In this document: positions 27,081 through 36,363 of the stretch, in pieces
Layout of the letters: every line of letters begins with the position of its first letter
How positions within the stretch are numbered: position 1 is the first letter of the stretch
From: DASPJL01 sp035628645
GTDB lineage: Bacteria > Bacteroidota > Bacteroidia > Cytophagales > Cyclobacteriaceae
Assembly (NCBI GenBank): GCA_035628645.1
Contig: DASPJL010000141.1
Span: 1 to 64,000 of the forward strand
Length of the DNA stretch: 64,000 bases
Direction of reading: 5' to 3'
Notes under the pieces: model-generated
Seen by the model: only the letters and a program-made list of their open reading frames with translations
What the model was told of the DNA's origin: nothing
Databases searched by the model: none
Position numbers and translations under genes: made by a program

Positions 27081-27551
27081 ATGAAAACAAGCTTAGCACA
27101 TACATTTATTACCGTTTTTTTGATTTTTGTTCTTTTTCAATGTGACGACAAGGAAACAAAGATAGATTATATAGAACCCTCATGTTTAAACCAGATAAGT
27201 GATACCGTTCAGGCGAAGGCCTTGATTGTAGGAGAATGGGACTGGATTTTGACCCATACTTTAATAAGAGGACAAGCTTCGCCTCAAATAGAAAATCCTG
27301 AAACAAATGGAAGTAAAAAATTGATTTTTGGAGCGGGAAATACCGTTGAAATTATAGAAAAGGATAATCCAAATGACGTTCAACAATATTCAATTACGAA
27401 ATCATCACTGGATTCCGCCCTTTACATCTATTTTGTAAAAACCATAGACAATACCGTCAATCGCGGTATTTTAAAACTTTGTGCTGATACAATGGTTATC
27501 GACTACTCTTATAATGATTCTGATGGAAAAGAGCTGTATGTCAGGGAATAG
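27081..27551 (+). CDS. Small lipoprotein, lipocalin-like, function unknown
   Basis: A 156-residue protein from the ATG at 27081; the open frame starts at a TTG at 27039. The lipoprotein signal ends in VLFQC. The mature part has the GEWDWILTHTL start and alternating strands of small lipocalin-like Bacteroidota lipoproteins (KLIFGAGNTVEIIEKDN, DSALYIYFV, DTMVIDYSYND). An AGGAGG sequence at 27073-27078 lies only 2 bp before the ATG, unusual in this phylum and too close for an ideal ribosome site. Confidence 0.65.
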   Translation: MKTSLAHTFITVFLIFVLFQCDDKETKIDYIEPSCLNQISDTVQAKALIVGEWDWILTHTLIRGQASPQIENPETNGSKKLIFGAGNTVEIIEKDNPNDVQQYSITKSSLDSALYIYFVKTIDNTVNRGILKLCADTMVIDYSYNDSDGKELYVRE

Positions 27552-27573
27552 TACCATTAGAAATTTTGGAGCA

Positions 27574-27606
27574 AACTTTTGGAGGGTTTCAAACCCTCCA
27601 AAAGTT
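27574..27606. repeat. Palindromic repeat, copy B (perfect)
   Basis: A 33-nt perfect palindrome with 16-nt arms (AACTTTTGGAGGGTTT and its complement) and a single central base, 23 bp after the lipoprotein stop. It probably acts as a terminator. Confidence 0.85.
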
Positions 27607-27832
27607 AATAATAGGCAAAGCCTAAATCTTAAGGGCTGAAGCCCTGACCTTTTTCTGGTTTTTATTTGTGCCTCGACCTTAAGGACGGGGCTATTCAATG
27701 TTTAACTAAATTCAACATTTAATTATCACATCATCAAGTCATCTCATTATAAAGTTATCACATCATCATTATCACATCAAGGCATCTACACCTCAATCAT
27801 ATTGCCTAACTTCGCAAGAGACTTAAGTTGTT
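27607..27832. other. Intergenic low-complexity region before icmF
   Basis: Contains a GGGCTGAAGCCC-type short palindrome near 27628-27640, a CTTAAGG-type motif, and at about 27718-27790 degenerate ATCACATCATCA-like repeats. TAACTTCG at 27807-27814 resembles a -7 element but lacks a clear -33 partner. I see no cobalamin riboswitch. Confidence 0.4.
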
Positions 27833-30800
27833 ATGCAAACTATTAAGATTGAAGCTTATAAACCTAAACATCCCATCAGGATTGTTACCGCTGCCTCCTT
27901 ATTTGATGGCCATGATGCTGCCATAAATATAATGAGGCGCATTATTCAGGCGTCAGGTGCCGAAGTAATTCATCTTGGACATAACCGGTCCGCTGCTGAA
28001 ATTGTAGAGTGTGCTATCCAGGAAGATGTGCAGGGAATTGCCATAACATCGTATCAGGGAGGGCATGTGGAATTTTTTAAATACATTCATGACCTTTTGA
28101 AGGAAAGAGGCGCCAATATCAAAATATTCGGGGGAGGGGGAGGAACGATTTTGCCTTCTGAAATAACGGAATTACATACTTATGGGATCACGCGAATATA
28201 TTCTCCCGATGATGGCAGGGCTATGGGATTGCAGGGAATGATCAATGATCTGGTTGAAAAATGCGATTTCCCAACCAAAACTCCCCCTGTAAATGGTGAA
28301 ATAAAAAAAGCATTAAAGAAAGACCCGAAAGCCATTGCGCAACTTATATCTGTAGTGGAAAATTTTTCGGAAGAAAGAGAGTCCATTCAAAATGAATTAA
28401 AAAGATTAGTAGACGTAAAAAAGATTCCTGTTCTCGGAGTTACAGGTACAGGTGGAGCAGGAAAGTCATCCTTGGTGGATGAGCTTGTCCGTAGGTTTTT
28501 GATGGATTTTTCGGATAAAACCTTGGCTATTATTTCCGTTGATCCCTCAAAAAGAAAGACCGGCGGAGCTTTGCTCGGTGATAGAATAAGAATGAATTCT
28601 ATCCATAATTCCAGGGTTTACATGCGATCTCTTGCTACCCGACAGTCTAACCTTGCGATGAGCAAGCACATTCAGGACTCAATAGATATTTGCAAAGCTG
28701 CCGGATTTGATTTGATCATTGTTGAAACTTCGGGCATTGGTCAATCCGATACGGAAATCGTGGATCATTGCGATGTTTCGCTGTATGTAATGACTTCGGA
28801 ATATGGCGCTGCTACACAATTGGAAAAGATTGACATGCTGGATTTTGCTGACCTTATTGCTATAAACAAGTTCGACAAAAAAGGTTCTCTGGATGCCATA
28901 AGGGATGTGAGGAAGCAGTATAAACGTAATCATCAGTTATTTGACGCATCAGACGAGCAATTGCCAGTCTTTGGCACCATAGCTTCTCAATTCAATGATG
29001 CTGGAATGAATACACTCTATAAAAGGATTGTCCACACTATTGAATCAAAAACAGGTGTAAGCTTTAAATCAGAGATAAATTTCTTTACAAATGCGCAACA
29101 AGCATTTATAATTCCTCCCGACCGGGTGCGATACCTGGCGGAAATAGTTGAAGCCAACAGGAATTACCAGCAGTTTGTGAATGAGCAATCTGACTTGGCT
29201 AGCAAGCTTTATCAAATGGAAGGTACGATTAGGCAAATGGAAGTAGCAGGCGAAAGTGAAGAAATGCTGAAAGTATTAAAAGGACGTTATCAAAATCTTC
29301 AGGAAAGACTGGCCCCAGAGACCAGAAAGGCAATTGAAAAGTGGCCTGCGCTTCAGGAAAAATACAGGAAAGAGAAATATGAATATAAGGTAAGGGACAA
29401 AATAATCGGACAAGCTTTTTATACTGAAACGCTTTCACATTTAAAGATCCCAAAGATTTCCCTTCCCCGATATAGAGATTGGGGTGATATAATAAAATGG
29501 CGCTTTACTGAGAATTTGCCAGGCCGTTTTCCATATGCTGCTGGAGTATTTCCTTTAAAAAGGGAAGGAGAAGATCCAACCCGGATGTTTGCAGGAGAAG
29601 GCGGCCCAGAGAGAACAAACAGAAGGTTTCACTATGTTTCATTGGGAACGCCAGCTAAGAGGCTTTCTACCGCTTTTGATTCGGTGACCCTGTATGGTGA
29701 AAATCCTGACCATCGACCTGACATTTATGGGAAGATCGGCAATTCAGGCGTAAGTGTAGCTACCCTTGATGATGCAAAGAAGTTGTATTCAGGATTTAAC
29801 CTTTGTGAGCCTTCCACTTCGGTTTCCATGACGATTAACGGACCTGCACCCATGCTGTTGGGTTTCTTTATCAATGCCGCAATTGATCAGCAATGTGAAT
29901 TGTATATAAAATCAAATGGATTATCTGAGGAAATCGAAAAGAAGGTCAGCAAGATTTTTAAAGAAAAAAACCTTGCTCGTCCAACTTACCAGGGAGCATT
30001 GCCAAGGGGAAATGATGGTTTGGGTTTGATGCTTTTGGGTATTACTGGAGACCAGGTTTTGCCCGCCGATGTTTATTCTAAAATAAAAGGCGATACTCTT
30101 TCTAAAATCCGGGGAACGGTCCAGGCGGATATTCTGAAAGAGGACCAGGCACAAAACACTTGCATTTTTTCTACTGAGTTTGCGCTTCGAATGATGGGCG
30201 ATATTCAGCAATATTTTATCAATAATAGGGTAAGGAATTTTTATTCCGTTTCTATTTCTGGGTATCATATCGCGGAAGCCGGTGCAAATCCTGTTACACA
30301 GCTTGCTTTCACACTTGCTAATGGATTTACCTTTGTGGAATATTACCTTTCCAGAGGAATGAATATTGATGACTTTGCACCTAATTTTTCATTCTTCTTC
30401 TCCAACGGACTGGACGCAGAATATTCAGTAATTGGAAGAGTGGCCAGAAGAATCTGGGCCAAAGCCATTCGTCATAAATATAAGGGGAATGAGCGTTCTC
30501 AAATGTTGAAGTATCACATCCAGACTTCAGGAAGGTCATTGCATGCGCAGGAAATCGCTTTTAATGACATTCGTACCACTCTTCAGGCGTTGTATGCTAT
30601 TTATGACAACTGTAATTCGCTCCACACCAATGCCTATGACGAAGCAATCACCACGCCCACGGAAGAATCGGTCCGCAGGGCTATGGCCATTCAGTTGATC
30701 ATAAATAAAGAACTTGGGCTGGCAAGAAATGAGAATCCGCTCCAAGGTTCATTTATTATTGAAGAGCTGACAGACCTGGTCGAAGAAGCTGTTCTGAATG

Positions 30801-31210
30801 AATTTATTAGTATTTCAGAAAGGGGCGGAGTATTAGGCGCTATGGAAAGAATGTATCAAAGGTCGAAGATCCAGGAAGAATCCTTGTATTATGAAACGCT
30901 CAAACACAATTCAAAACTTCCGATTGTAGGGGTAAATACATTTCTCGATCCTAAAGGTTCTCCTACCATTATTCCGCAAGAAGTAATCAGGTCAACAAAT
31001 GAAGAAAAGGAATATGCCATTTCCTCATTAAATGCCTTTAAAGAAAGTAATAGCGAAGCTGCATCAAAGGCCCTTAAAGAACTTCAGAAAGTTTGTGTGA
31101 ATAATGAAAGCACTTTTGAAGCATTAATGGAAGTTTGTAAGGTTTGTTCCCTTGGACAAATTTCCCATGCGTTGTATGAGGTAGGAGGGCAGTATAGAAG
31201 GAATATGTGA
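27833..31210 (+). CDS. icmF: Fused isobutyryl-CoA mutase IcmF
   Basis: A 1125-residue single-chain adenosylcobalamin mutase. Residues about 14-140 are the B12-binding domain with DGHD (His27 as cobalt ligand). Residues about 195-430 are the MeaB-like G-protein chaperone: P-loop VTGTGGAGKSS at 203-213, DPSKRK, NKFD. Residues about 550-1115 are the mutase barrel with RFPYAAGVFPLKR; the Phe in GVFP is the residue that favours isobutyryl- over methylmalonyl-CoA in known IcmF enzymes. The domain order B12-GTPase-mutase is diagnostic. It interconverts isobutyryl-CoA and n-butyryl-CoA, linking valine and fatty-acid metabolism. It is transcribed alone. Confidence 0.95.
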   Translation: MQTIKIEAYKPKHPIRIVTAASLFDGHDAAINIMRRIIQASGAEVIHLGHNRSAAEIVECAIQEDVQGIAITSYQGGHVEFFKYIHDLLKERGANIKIFGGGGGTILPSEITELHTYGITRIYSPDDGRAMGLQGMINDLVEKCDFPTKTPPVNGEIKKALKKDPKAIAQLISVVENFSEERESIQNELKRLVDVKKIPVLGVTGTGGAGKSSLVDELVRRFLMDFSDKTLAIISVDPSKRKTGGALLGDRIRMNSIHNSRVYMRSLATRQSNLAMSKHIQDSIDICKAAGFDLIIVETSGIGQSDTEIVDHCDVSLYVMTSEYGAATQLEKIDMLDFADLIAINKFDKKGSLDAIRDVRKQYKRNHQLFDASDEQLPVFGTIASQFNDAGMNTLYKRIVHTIESKTGVSFKSEINFFTNAQQAFIIPPDRVRYLAEIVEANRNYQQFVNEQSDLASKLYQMEGTIRQMEVAGESEEMLKVLKGRYQNLQERLAPETRKAIEKWPALQEKYRKEKYEYKVRDKIIGQAFYTETLSHLKIPKISLPRYRDWGDIIKWRFTENLPGRFPYAAGVFPLKREGEDPTRMFAGEGGPERTNRRFHYVSLGTPAKRLSTAFDSVTLYGENPDHRPDIYGKIGNSGVSVATLDDAKKLYSGFNLCEPSTSVSMTINGPAPMLLGFFINAAIDQQCELYIKSNGLSEEIEKKVSKIFKEKNLARPTYQGALPRGNDGLGLMLLGITGDQVLPADVYSKIKGDTLSKIRGTVQADILKEDQAQNTCIFSTEFALRMMGDIQQYFINNRVRNFYSVSISGYHIAEAGANPVTQLAFTLANGFTFVEYYLSRGMNIDDFAPNFSFFFSNGLDAEYSVIGRVARRIWAKAIRHKYKGNERSQMLKYHIQTSGRSLHAQEIAFNDIRTTLQALYAIYDNCNSLHTNAYDEAITTPTEESVRRAMAIQLIINKELGLARNENPLQGSFIIEELTDLVEEAVLNEFISISERGGVLGAMERMYQRSKIQEESLYYETLKHNSKLPIVGVNTFLDPKGSPTIIPQEVIRSTNEEKEYAISSLNAFKESNSEAASKALKELQKVCVNNESTFEALMEVCKVCSLGQISHALYEVGGQYRRNM

Positions 31211-31357
31211 TAATGTGCTGATTTACCTGTACTACTTAAGCTTTAAGTGCTATGTCATTTTTTGTGTTCTTGATTTATTAAGCAGCATAATTATTCGTTA
31301 CGAACAGATTTTCTGGCTTTCCGTTCCTGCATTAAATAGTTCTGAAGTTTTTCGTCA

Positions 31358-32422
31358 ATGCTGGAACAGGAAATTATAGCAAAGAATCTCGATACTCTTT
31401 TTAAAAATGCCCCATCCATAAAAATAGGCAAGGAAGATAAATATGTGATTTTTAGTGATCTTCATATGGGGGATGGAAGCCGGAAAGATGATTTCTTGCA
31501 TAATGCCGATTTGTTTTCTTTTGTTTTGGAAAATGAATATCTGAATAAAGATTTTAAACTGATTTTAAATGGTGATGTGGAAGAGCTTCAAAGGTTTTCT
31601 TATTCTGCTATTTCTGAAAGATGGAAAAGCGTTTATCATTTGTTTGATCAATTCAAAGCAAAGTATAGTCTGTATAAAACAGTGGGAAACCATGATTACA
31701 CCCTGATTTTAAAAACAGATAAATCTTCACCTTATAAGCATTTGAATGCGTTGGTGCTGGAACAAAACAATAACCGTTTGCTTGTTTTTCATGGACATCA
31801 AGCCTCTTTGTTTTATACTAAGCACAATGCTTTAATTGGTTTTTTTCTTAAATACCTGGCCAATCCTTTGGGGATCAAAAATTATTCCGTCGCTTACAAT
31901 AGCCGCAAGCAATTTAAAATTGAAAAGAGGGTTTACAAGTATTCCACTTCCAGAAAAATTGCCTCAATTATAGGACACACGCACCGGCCACTTTTTGAAT
32001 CTTTGTCAAAACGTGATTATTTAATTTACCAGATAGAAAAACTGCTTAGAAGTTTCTCTTCTCTATCCTCCAAGGATCGGTTGAAAACTGAAAAAGATCT
32101 TTTGGACTATAAGCGACAGTTAATCACTCTAAATCGAAATAAGAAAGACAGCTTACTTAATCACAGCCTGTATAACGAAGATATTCTGGTTCCCAGTCTT
32201 TTTAATTCCGGATGTGTAATTGGAAGGACGGGAATTACTTCAATAGAAATCACAAGTGAAGAAATTGCGCTGGTTCATTATTTTGATAAGAATGTCAAGC
32301 AAACAGAATATGCAGATGAGATAAAAGTCAGCAGACAGGTAGGAAATAGCAATTATCACAGAGTTGTAATCAATAGAGAATCCCTGGATTATATTTTTGC
32401 AAGAATAAAGTTTCTTGCTTAA
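31358..32422 (+). CDS. Calcineurin-like metallophosphoesterase
   Basis: A 354-residue cytosolic enzyme with all five metal-binding motifs: FSDLHMGDG (Asp34, His36), LNGDVEE, VGNHDY, FHGHQ and GHTHRP. The layout resembles LpxH-like and other UDP-diacylglucosamine-type phosphoesterases, but the C-terminal 130 residues, including a Lys-rich helical stretch at about 225-270 inserted before the last strands, are unlike LpxH. The substrate is therefore left open. It follows icmF by 147 bp and may be separately expressed. Confidence 0.88.
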   Translation: MLEQEIIAKNLDTLFKNAPSIKIGKEDKYVIFSDLHMGDGSRKDDFLHNADLFSFVLENEYLNKDFKLILNGDVEELQRFSYSAISERWKSVYHLFDQFKAKYSLYKTVGNHDYTLILKTDKSSPYKHLNALVLEQNNNRLLVFHGHQASLFYTKHNALIGFFLKYLANPLGIKNYSVAYNSRKQFKIEKRVYKYSTSRKIASIIGHTHRPLFESLSKRDYLIYQIEKLLRSFSSLSSKDRLKTEKDLLDYKRQLITLNRNKKDSLLNHSLYNEDILVPSLFNSGCVIGRTGITSIEITSEEIALVHYFDKNVKQTEYADEIKVSRQVGNSNYHRVVINRESLDYIFARIKFLA

Positions 32423-32524
32423 GGGTGAAACCACAGAGAGAAAGAGTCAAAACACAGAGGAAACAGAAATTTAAACCCTGGTTCCTCTGTGTAAATCTCC
32501 ATTATCTCGGTGGAAAAAATCTTA
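32423..32524. repeat. Convergent gap with ACACAGAGG inverted repeat
   Basis: ACACAGAGGA at 32452-32461 pairs with TCCTCTGTGT at 32483-32492 around a 21-nt loop, flanked by ACCACAGAGAG and a TATCTCGGTGG mirror. It is the same element type as at 10959-11044 and again lies between convergent genes. Confidence 0.6.
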
Positions 32525-33623
32525 CTAATTATCTATAAATGGGTAATCTATATAACCTTGTTCTCCGGGAGTATAAAAAGAGTTGAAATCAGGAGGATTT
32601 AATGGCAGATTATCTTTAAGTCTTTTTATAAAGTCAGGATTAGAAATAAAAGGTTTTCCAAAAGAAATCAGATCGCCTTTTTCTAACTTCTAACTCTAGT
32701 GCTTCTTCTGCTCGTTCCTTGTTATAATCTCCGTTGATTATAATGGTATTTGAAAAATTGTTCCGGATCTGATCCAGTAAAAATTCACCTTCAGCTTGTT
32801 TTAAAGCAGCTCCTTCTACAATATGTAAGTACGCAATGTCCAGTTTATTTAGCGTTTTGGACAAATGATCGTAGGTTTCGAAAATTTCAGGATAATGCGG
32901 CATATCATTGAAAGTACTGTATGGAGAAATTCTCACACCAACTTTTTCTTTTCCTATCGCACGAATCACCGATCTTGTTAGCTCAATCAGAAATCGACTT
33001 CGGTTGATGACACTTCCTCCCAAATGATCGGTTCTTTGATTGCTGTGTGGATTTAGAAACTGTTCTATTAAATATCCATTGGCTCCATGAAGTTCTATAC
33101 CGTCAAAACCGGCCTCTACTGCATTTTTTGCGGCTTGAGTAAAGTCTTGTATGGTGGTGTCAATATCTTCCCATGTCATAAGTAGTGGTGTCGGATGCGG
33201 CTGCATTCCCAGTTTGTCCGTCCATATATCTCCATCCGCTACTATAGGTGAAGGTGCAAGGATTTTGGAATCAGGAAACTGGTTTTCCGTGTGCCCAATT
33301 CTTCCTACATGCATAAGCTGCATAAATATTTTTCCACCTTTTTCATGAACTGCAGTACTTATTTTTGCCCATCCTTCTATTTGCTTCTCACTAAAAATGC
33401 CAGGCGTACGGGCATAACCCAATCCATTTGCTGATGGTGAAGTACCTTCAGTAATTATTAGTCCTGCCGATGCTCTTTGAGCATAATAAGATATCATCAG
33501 GTCAGTGGGGATGGATCCTATTGCACGCGACCGGGTCATTGGCGCCATTACGATACTATTTTGTAGCTTGAGCCCTTTCAAACTTTTTTGTTCAAAAAGA
33601 CTGGGTTGGGTTTGCGTTTTCAT
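32525..33623 (-). pseudogene. Old Yellow Enzyme-family ene-reductase, frameshifted by a 7-bp duplication
   Basis: The intact part has the flavin barrel of NADH:flavin oxidoreductases: VMAPMTRSRA, the HxxN-type FDGIELHGANGYLIEQFLNP and the NRSRF and VGVRISP strands. At 32681-32694 the plus strand reads TTCTAAC twice in tandem. The extra 7 bases shift the frame so that the protein ends early at 32640. Removing one copy restores KGDLISFGKPFISNPDF and runs to a stop at 32525, for 363 residues, the normal length. The missing tail includes the phosphate-binding FGKPF segment, so the product should be inactive. It lies 54 bp after the MarR gene, which probably controlled it. Such enzymes reduce activated C=C bonds and detoxify electrophiles. 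Confidence 0.9.
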
Positions 33624-33677
33624 ACTTCTATTATTGTTTTGACTAAAATTGTTTAAACGAACATTGTTATAAAAAAA

Positions 33678-34127
33678 TTATCCTCTTAGCTTGTCCAGTA
33701 AATTAGATAATGTTTGAGCTTCTTCATCTGAAAGATTGTTAAGTATCACCGAATATTCTTTCATCACCGGTTCTATTTCTGTAAGGAGTTTTAGCCCTTC
33801 TTCCGTAATATGTAGCGATACCTGCCTTCGGTTTGTTGAATTTAAATCCCTGGCAATTAATCCCTTTGAAACCAACCGGTCGCAAAGCCTGGTTAAATCC
33901 GGATTTTTATCCAGCATAACTTCTTTTACCTCGTTGCAACAGGCGCTTTCAGGGTGTCTTCCCCTTAAAATCCTAAGCACATTGTATTGTTGTTGGGTAA
34001 TATCGAATTGGCCAAAAACTTTTGAAATATGGTCCGATAAATAGTTAAAGGTATAATTGATATTGATCCATGCCTTTTGTTGGGCACTCTGAAATTTCTT
34101 TTGTTTAATAGCTTCTTCCAGATTCAT
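33678..34127 (-). CDS. MarR-family transcriptional regulator
   Basis: A 149-residue winged-helix repressor: dimerisation helices at both ends, recognition region DITQQQYNVLRILRG followed by CDRLVSKGLIARDLN and the wing NRRQVSLHITEEG. It is upstream of, and in the same direction as, the Old Yellow Enzyme gene, a common arrangement in which the regulator senses electrophiles or oxidants. Its own promoter region contains the palindrome AATAATTATT near 34145-34154, a possible operator. Confidence 0.9.
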   Translation of the reverse strand: MNLEEAIKQKKFQSAQQKAWININYTFNYLSDHISKVFGQFDITQQQYNVLRILRGRHPESACCNEVKEVMLDKNPDLTRLCDRLVSKGLIARDLNSTNRRQVSLHITEEGLKLLTEIEPVMKEYSVILNNLSDEEAQTLSNLLDKLRG

Positions 34128-34329
34128 GACGCAAACATAAATAAATAATTATTATAAACAAATATTGTTGCAACATGTTTTAGTTATTTGCAAAAAAATA
34201 TTGCCTTTGAAAGCAATCAGTATGGTTTATTTTTTGCATTCGGAAATTCAAAATGCTTAGAGAAGTGTTTAAGGCTTTCAGCTGTGGGGATGTGAACAAA
34301 ATAATTTGATGAAACAGTCTTCAGAAAAA

Positions 34330-34363
34330 AAAATAAAGCATGTGGCAAGACATGCTTTATTTT
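34330..34363 (-). terminator. Stem-loop terminator of the cold-shock gene
   Basis: AAAATAAAGCATGT pairs perfectly with ACATGCTTTATTTT (14 bp) around a GGCAAG loop, 17 bp past the stop of the cold-shock gene on the minus strand, with a T run there. Confidence 0.88.
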
Positions 34364-34380
34364 AATTGTTTTGATTCTTA

Positions 34381-34575
34381 TTAAAGTATTTCTACATTAA
34401 CAGCGTTTAACCCTTTCTTTCCTCTTACTACCTCAAACTTAACCCTGTCATTTTCCTTTATCTCATCAACTAATCCGCTCACATGAACGAAAGTTTCTTC
34501 ATCTGAATCATCGTGTTTAATAAAACCAAATCCTTTAGAATTGTTAAAGAATTTTACTGTGCCTTGTTGTTGCAT
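34381..34575 (-). CDS. Cold-shock domain protein
   Basis: A 64-residue OB-fold nucleic-acid-binding protein. Both RNA-binding motifs are present: KGFGFI (RNP1) and ETFVHV (RNP2), after the GTVKFFNNSKG start and before VKFEVVRGKKGLNAVNV. It melts RNA structure and helps translation at low temperature or during growth transitions. It lies 40 bp downstream of the RRM gene in the same direction and ahead of a strong terminator. Confidence 0.95.
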   Translation of the reverse strand: MQQQGTVKFFNNSKGFGFIKHDDSDEETFVHVSGLVDEIKENDRVKFEVVRGKKGLNAVNVEIL

Positions 34576-34615
34576 TGTACTGAAATTTAAATTTGTTATT
34601 GTTTTTTATTATTAA

Positions 34616-34858
34616 TTATACTCTCTCTCTTTTATTTACTACAATTCTTTTTCCTAAAAAGGTCTTATTATTTAAACTTTCTATTGCTGCTAACGCATCC
34701 TGACTGGAAAACATTTCTACAAATGCAAATCCCCTTGATCTGTTTGTATAAAAATCTTTTACAAGGGTTACTGATTTTACTAACCCAAATTCTTCAAAAA
34801 TATTATTAAGTGTTTTTTCATCCATATTCTGGCTTAAATTTCCCACAAAGATCTTCAT
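34616..34858 (-). CDS. Single RRM RNA-binding protein
   Basis: An 80-residue protein that is just one RNA-recognition motif: RNP2 KIFVGNL at the N-terminus and RNP1 RSRGFAFVEM at about 41-50, ending in a short basic tail. Such proteins are common in Bacteroidota and cyanobacteria and probably affect mRNA stability or translation. Its pairing with a cold-shock gene suggests a small RNA-chaperone operon. Confidence 0.93.
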   Translation of the reverse strand: MKIFVGNLSQNMDEKTLNNIFEEFGLVKSVTLVKDFYTNRSRGFAFVEMFSSQDALAAIESLNNKTFLGKRIVVNKRERV

Positions 34859-35307
34859 AATTTTAAGATTTAAATGTTAGAACATCCGAAGTAAAAGTGA
34901 GATAATTGAGCTGAGATGTAAAAAATATTTACAATACAGAATAGAAAGATTCACTGTTGCTTATTAAACAAATATATTGAAAATTAATTTATTAGCAATC
35001 CCGGCTTACTACTTACTTAGTTATTATTATATGAGCTATTTATTTTGATCCGTTTAAAACATATCCTAATTCATAGAAGCCGAGAATTTAATTGCTATTC
35101 TAAAACTCTCCCTTTTGATCCTGATTTTTAGATAAATGAGGATTTTACATTAGGTACTTTTTCGCATATCACACAGATGTAACAATATGATTATTTAAGA
35201 GAAAAAAAATTGAAGTAATTTGTCATTTTTACTTATTAAGTGGTATTGTATTTTAACTAATTTTAGTGAATTTCGCGGATTATAAATTTCACTCCTCTTC
35301 CCTTCGT
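34859..35307. other. 449-bp divergent intergenic region, possible long leader
   Basis: AT-rich gap between the RRM/cold-shock genes and the PorV-like gene. Cold-shock mRNAs often have long structured leaders, so part of it may be 5' UTR, but I could not define a structure. No ORF with support. Confidence 0.4.
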
Positions 35308-36363
35308 ATGCTAAAGCGGATTCTTTTTATTGTTTCGTTATTTTTTGTTGTAAAGGAAGCCAATTCACAGGCCACTTCTCCAAAATACAGCAACGAATTT
35401 TTGAACCTTGGAATAGGAGCCAGGTCACTGGGCATGGGAGGGACACAGGTGGGAATAGTAAAAGATGTAACGGCTGGGTATTGGAATCCGGCAGGTCTTT
35501 TAAATATCAAAAACAAGTACGAAGTAGCGGCAATGCATGCAGAATATTTCGCAGGAATAGCCAAATACGACTACCTTGGTTTTGCCACTCCTGTAGATTC
35601 AACAAGTCACATTGGTTTTTCAATAATCAGGTTTGGGGTCGACGACATACCCGATACAAGATATTTGTATGATGCCAATGGTGTAATTAATTACGATAAT
35701 ATAAGTTTTTTTTCAGCGGCAGATTATGCCTTTTTAATTTCTTACGCAAAAAAGGACTTGTTGCTGCCGGGGCTTAAGTTAGGAGCAAACTTTAAAGTGG
35801 TCCATCGTGTAGTGGGAAGTTTTGCCAATGCCTGGGGTTTCGGATTGGATGTAGGCGCACAATATGAGTTTAAAGGATGGATGATAGGGGTGATGGGAAG
35901 GGATATCACGGGGACCTTCAATGCCTGGTCACACAATTCTGAAATGGTAAAGGACGTATACTCCGCCACTGGTAATGTAATTCCCGAAAATTCAATTGAG
36001 GTTACACTGCCCAAGTTCTTAATTGGTGTAGGTAAAGAATTTAAGGTATGGAAATTTGGAATATTGCCTGCGGTTGATTTTAATGTGACTTTTGACGGAA
36101 AACGAAATGTGTTACTCAAATCAGAAGTGGTTTCCGCCGATCCAGTAATGGGACTAGAGGTCGACTATCAGAAATTTATTTTTTTAAGAGGTGGTGTTAA
36201 AAACATCCAGGAAGTGGATAATAGAACGACTTACGAACCGAATTTTGGTGTAGGGGTTAAGATCAAAGATTTTCAAATAGATTATGCTATGACTGATGTT
36301 GGAGATGTATCTCAAAGTTTATACTCACATGTTTTTTCTTTAAGATATGGATTTTCTAAATAA
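35308..36363 (+). CDS. PorV/PorQ-family outer-membrane protein (T9SS)
   Basis: A 351-residue beta-barrel protein from the ATG at 35308, which opens the signal peptide (MLKRILFIVSLFFVVKEANSQ); the open frame starts at a GTG at 35266. The family signature is at the mature N-terminus: FLNLGIGARSLGMGGTQVGIVKDVTAGYWNPAGL (read here as GARSLGMGG and YWNPAGL). Such proteins are OmpP1/FadL-like barrels that shuttle T9SS cargo to the sortase. Its 3' end overlaps the PorU2-like gene by 17 bp, which implies coupled translation and a shared job. Confidence 0.85.
   Translation: MLKRILFIVSLFFVVKEANSQATSPKYSNEFLNLGIGARSLGMGGTQVGIVKDVTAGYWNPAGLLNIKNKYEVAAMHAEYFAGIAKYDYLGFATPVDSTSHIGFSIIRFGVDDIPDTRYLYDANGVINYDNISFFSAADYAFLISYAKKDLLLPGLKLGANFKVVHRVVGSFANAWGFGLDVGAQYEFKGWMIGVMGRDITGTFNAWSHNSEMVKDVYSATGNVIPENSIEVTLPKFLIGVGKEFKVWKFGILPAVDFNVTFDGKRNVLLKSEVVSADPVMGLEVDYQKFIFLRGGVKNIQEVDNRTTYEPNFGVGVKIKDFQIDYAMTDVGDVSQSLYSHVFSLRYGFSK

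Noticed and set aside
27607..27832. Cobalamin riboswitch upstream of icmF
   Set aside because: I looked for a B12-box-like sequence before this B12-dependent enzyme and saw none.
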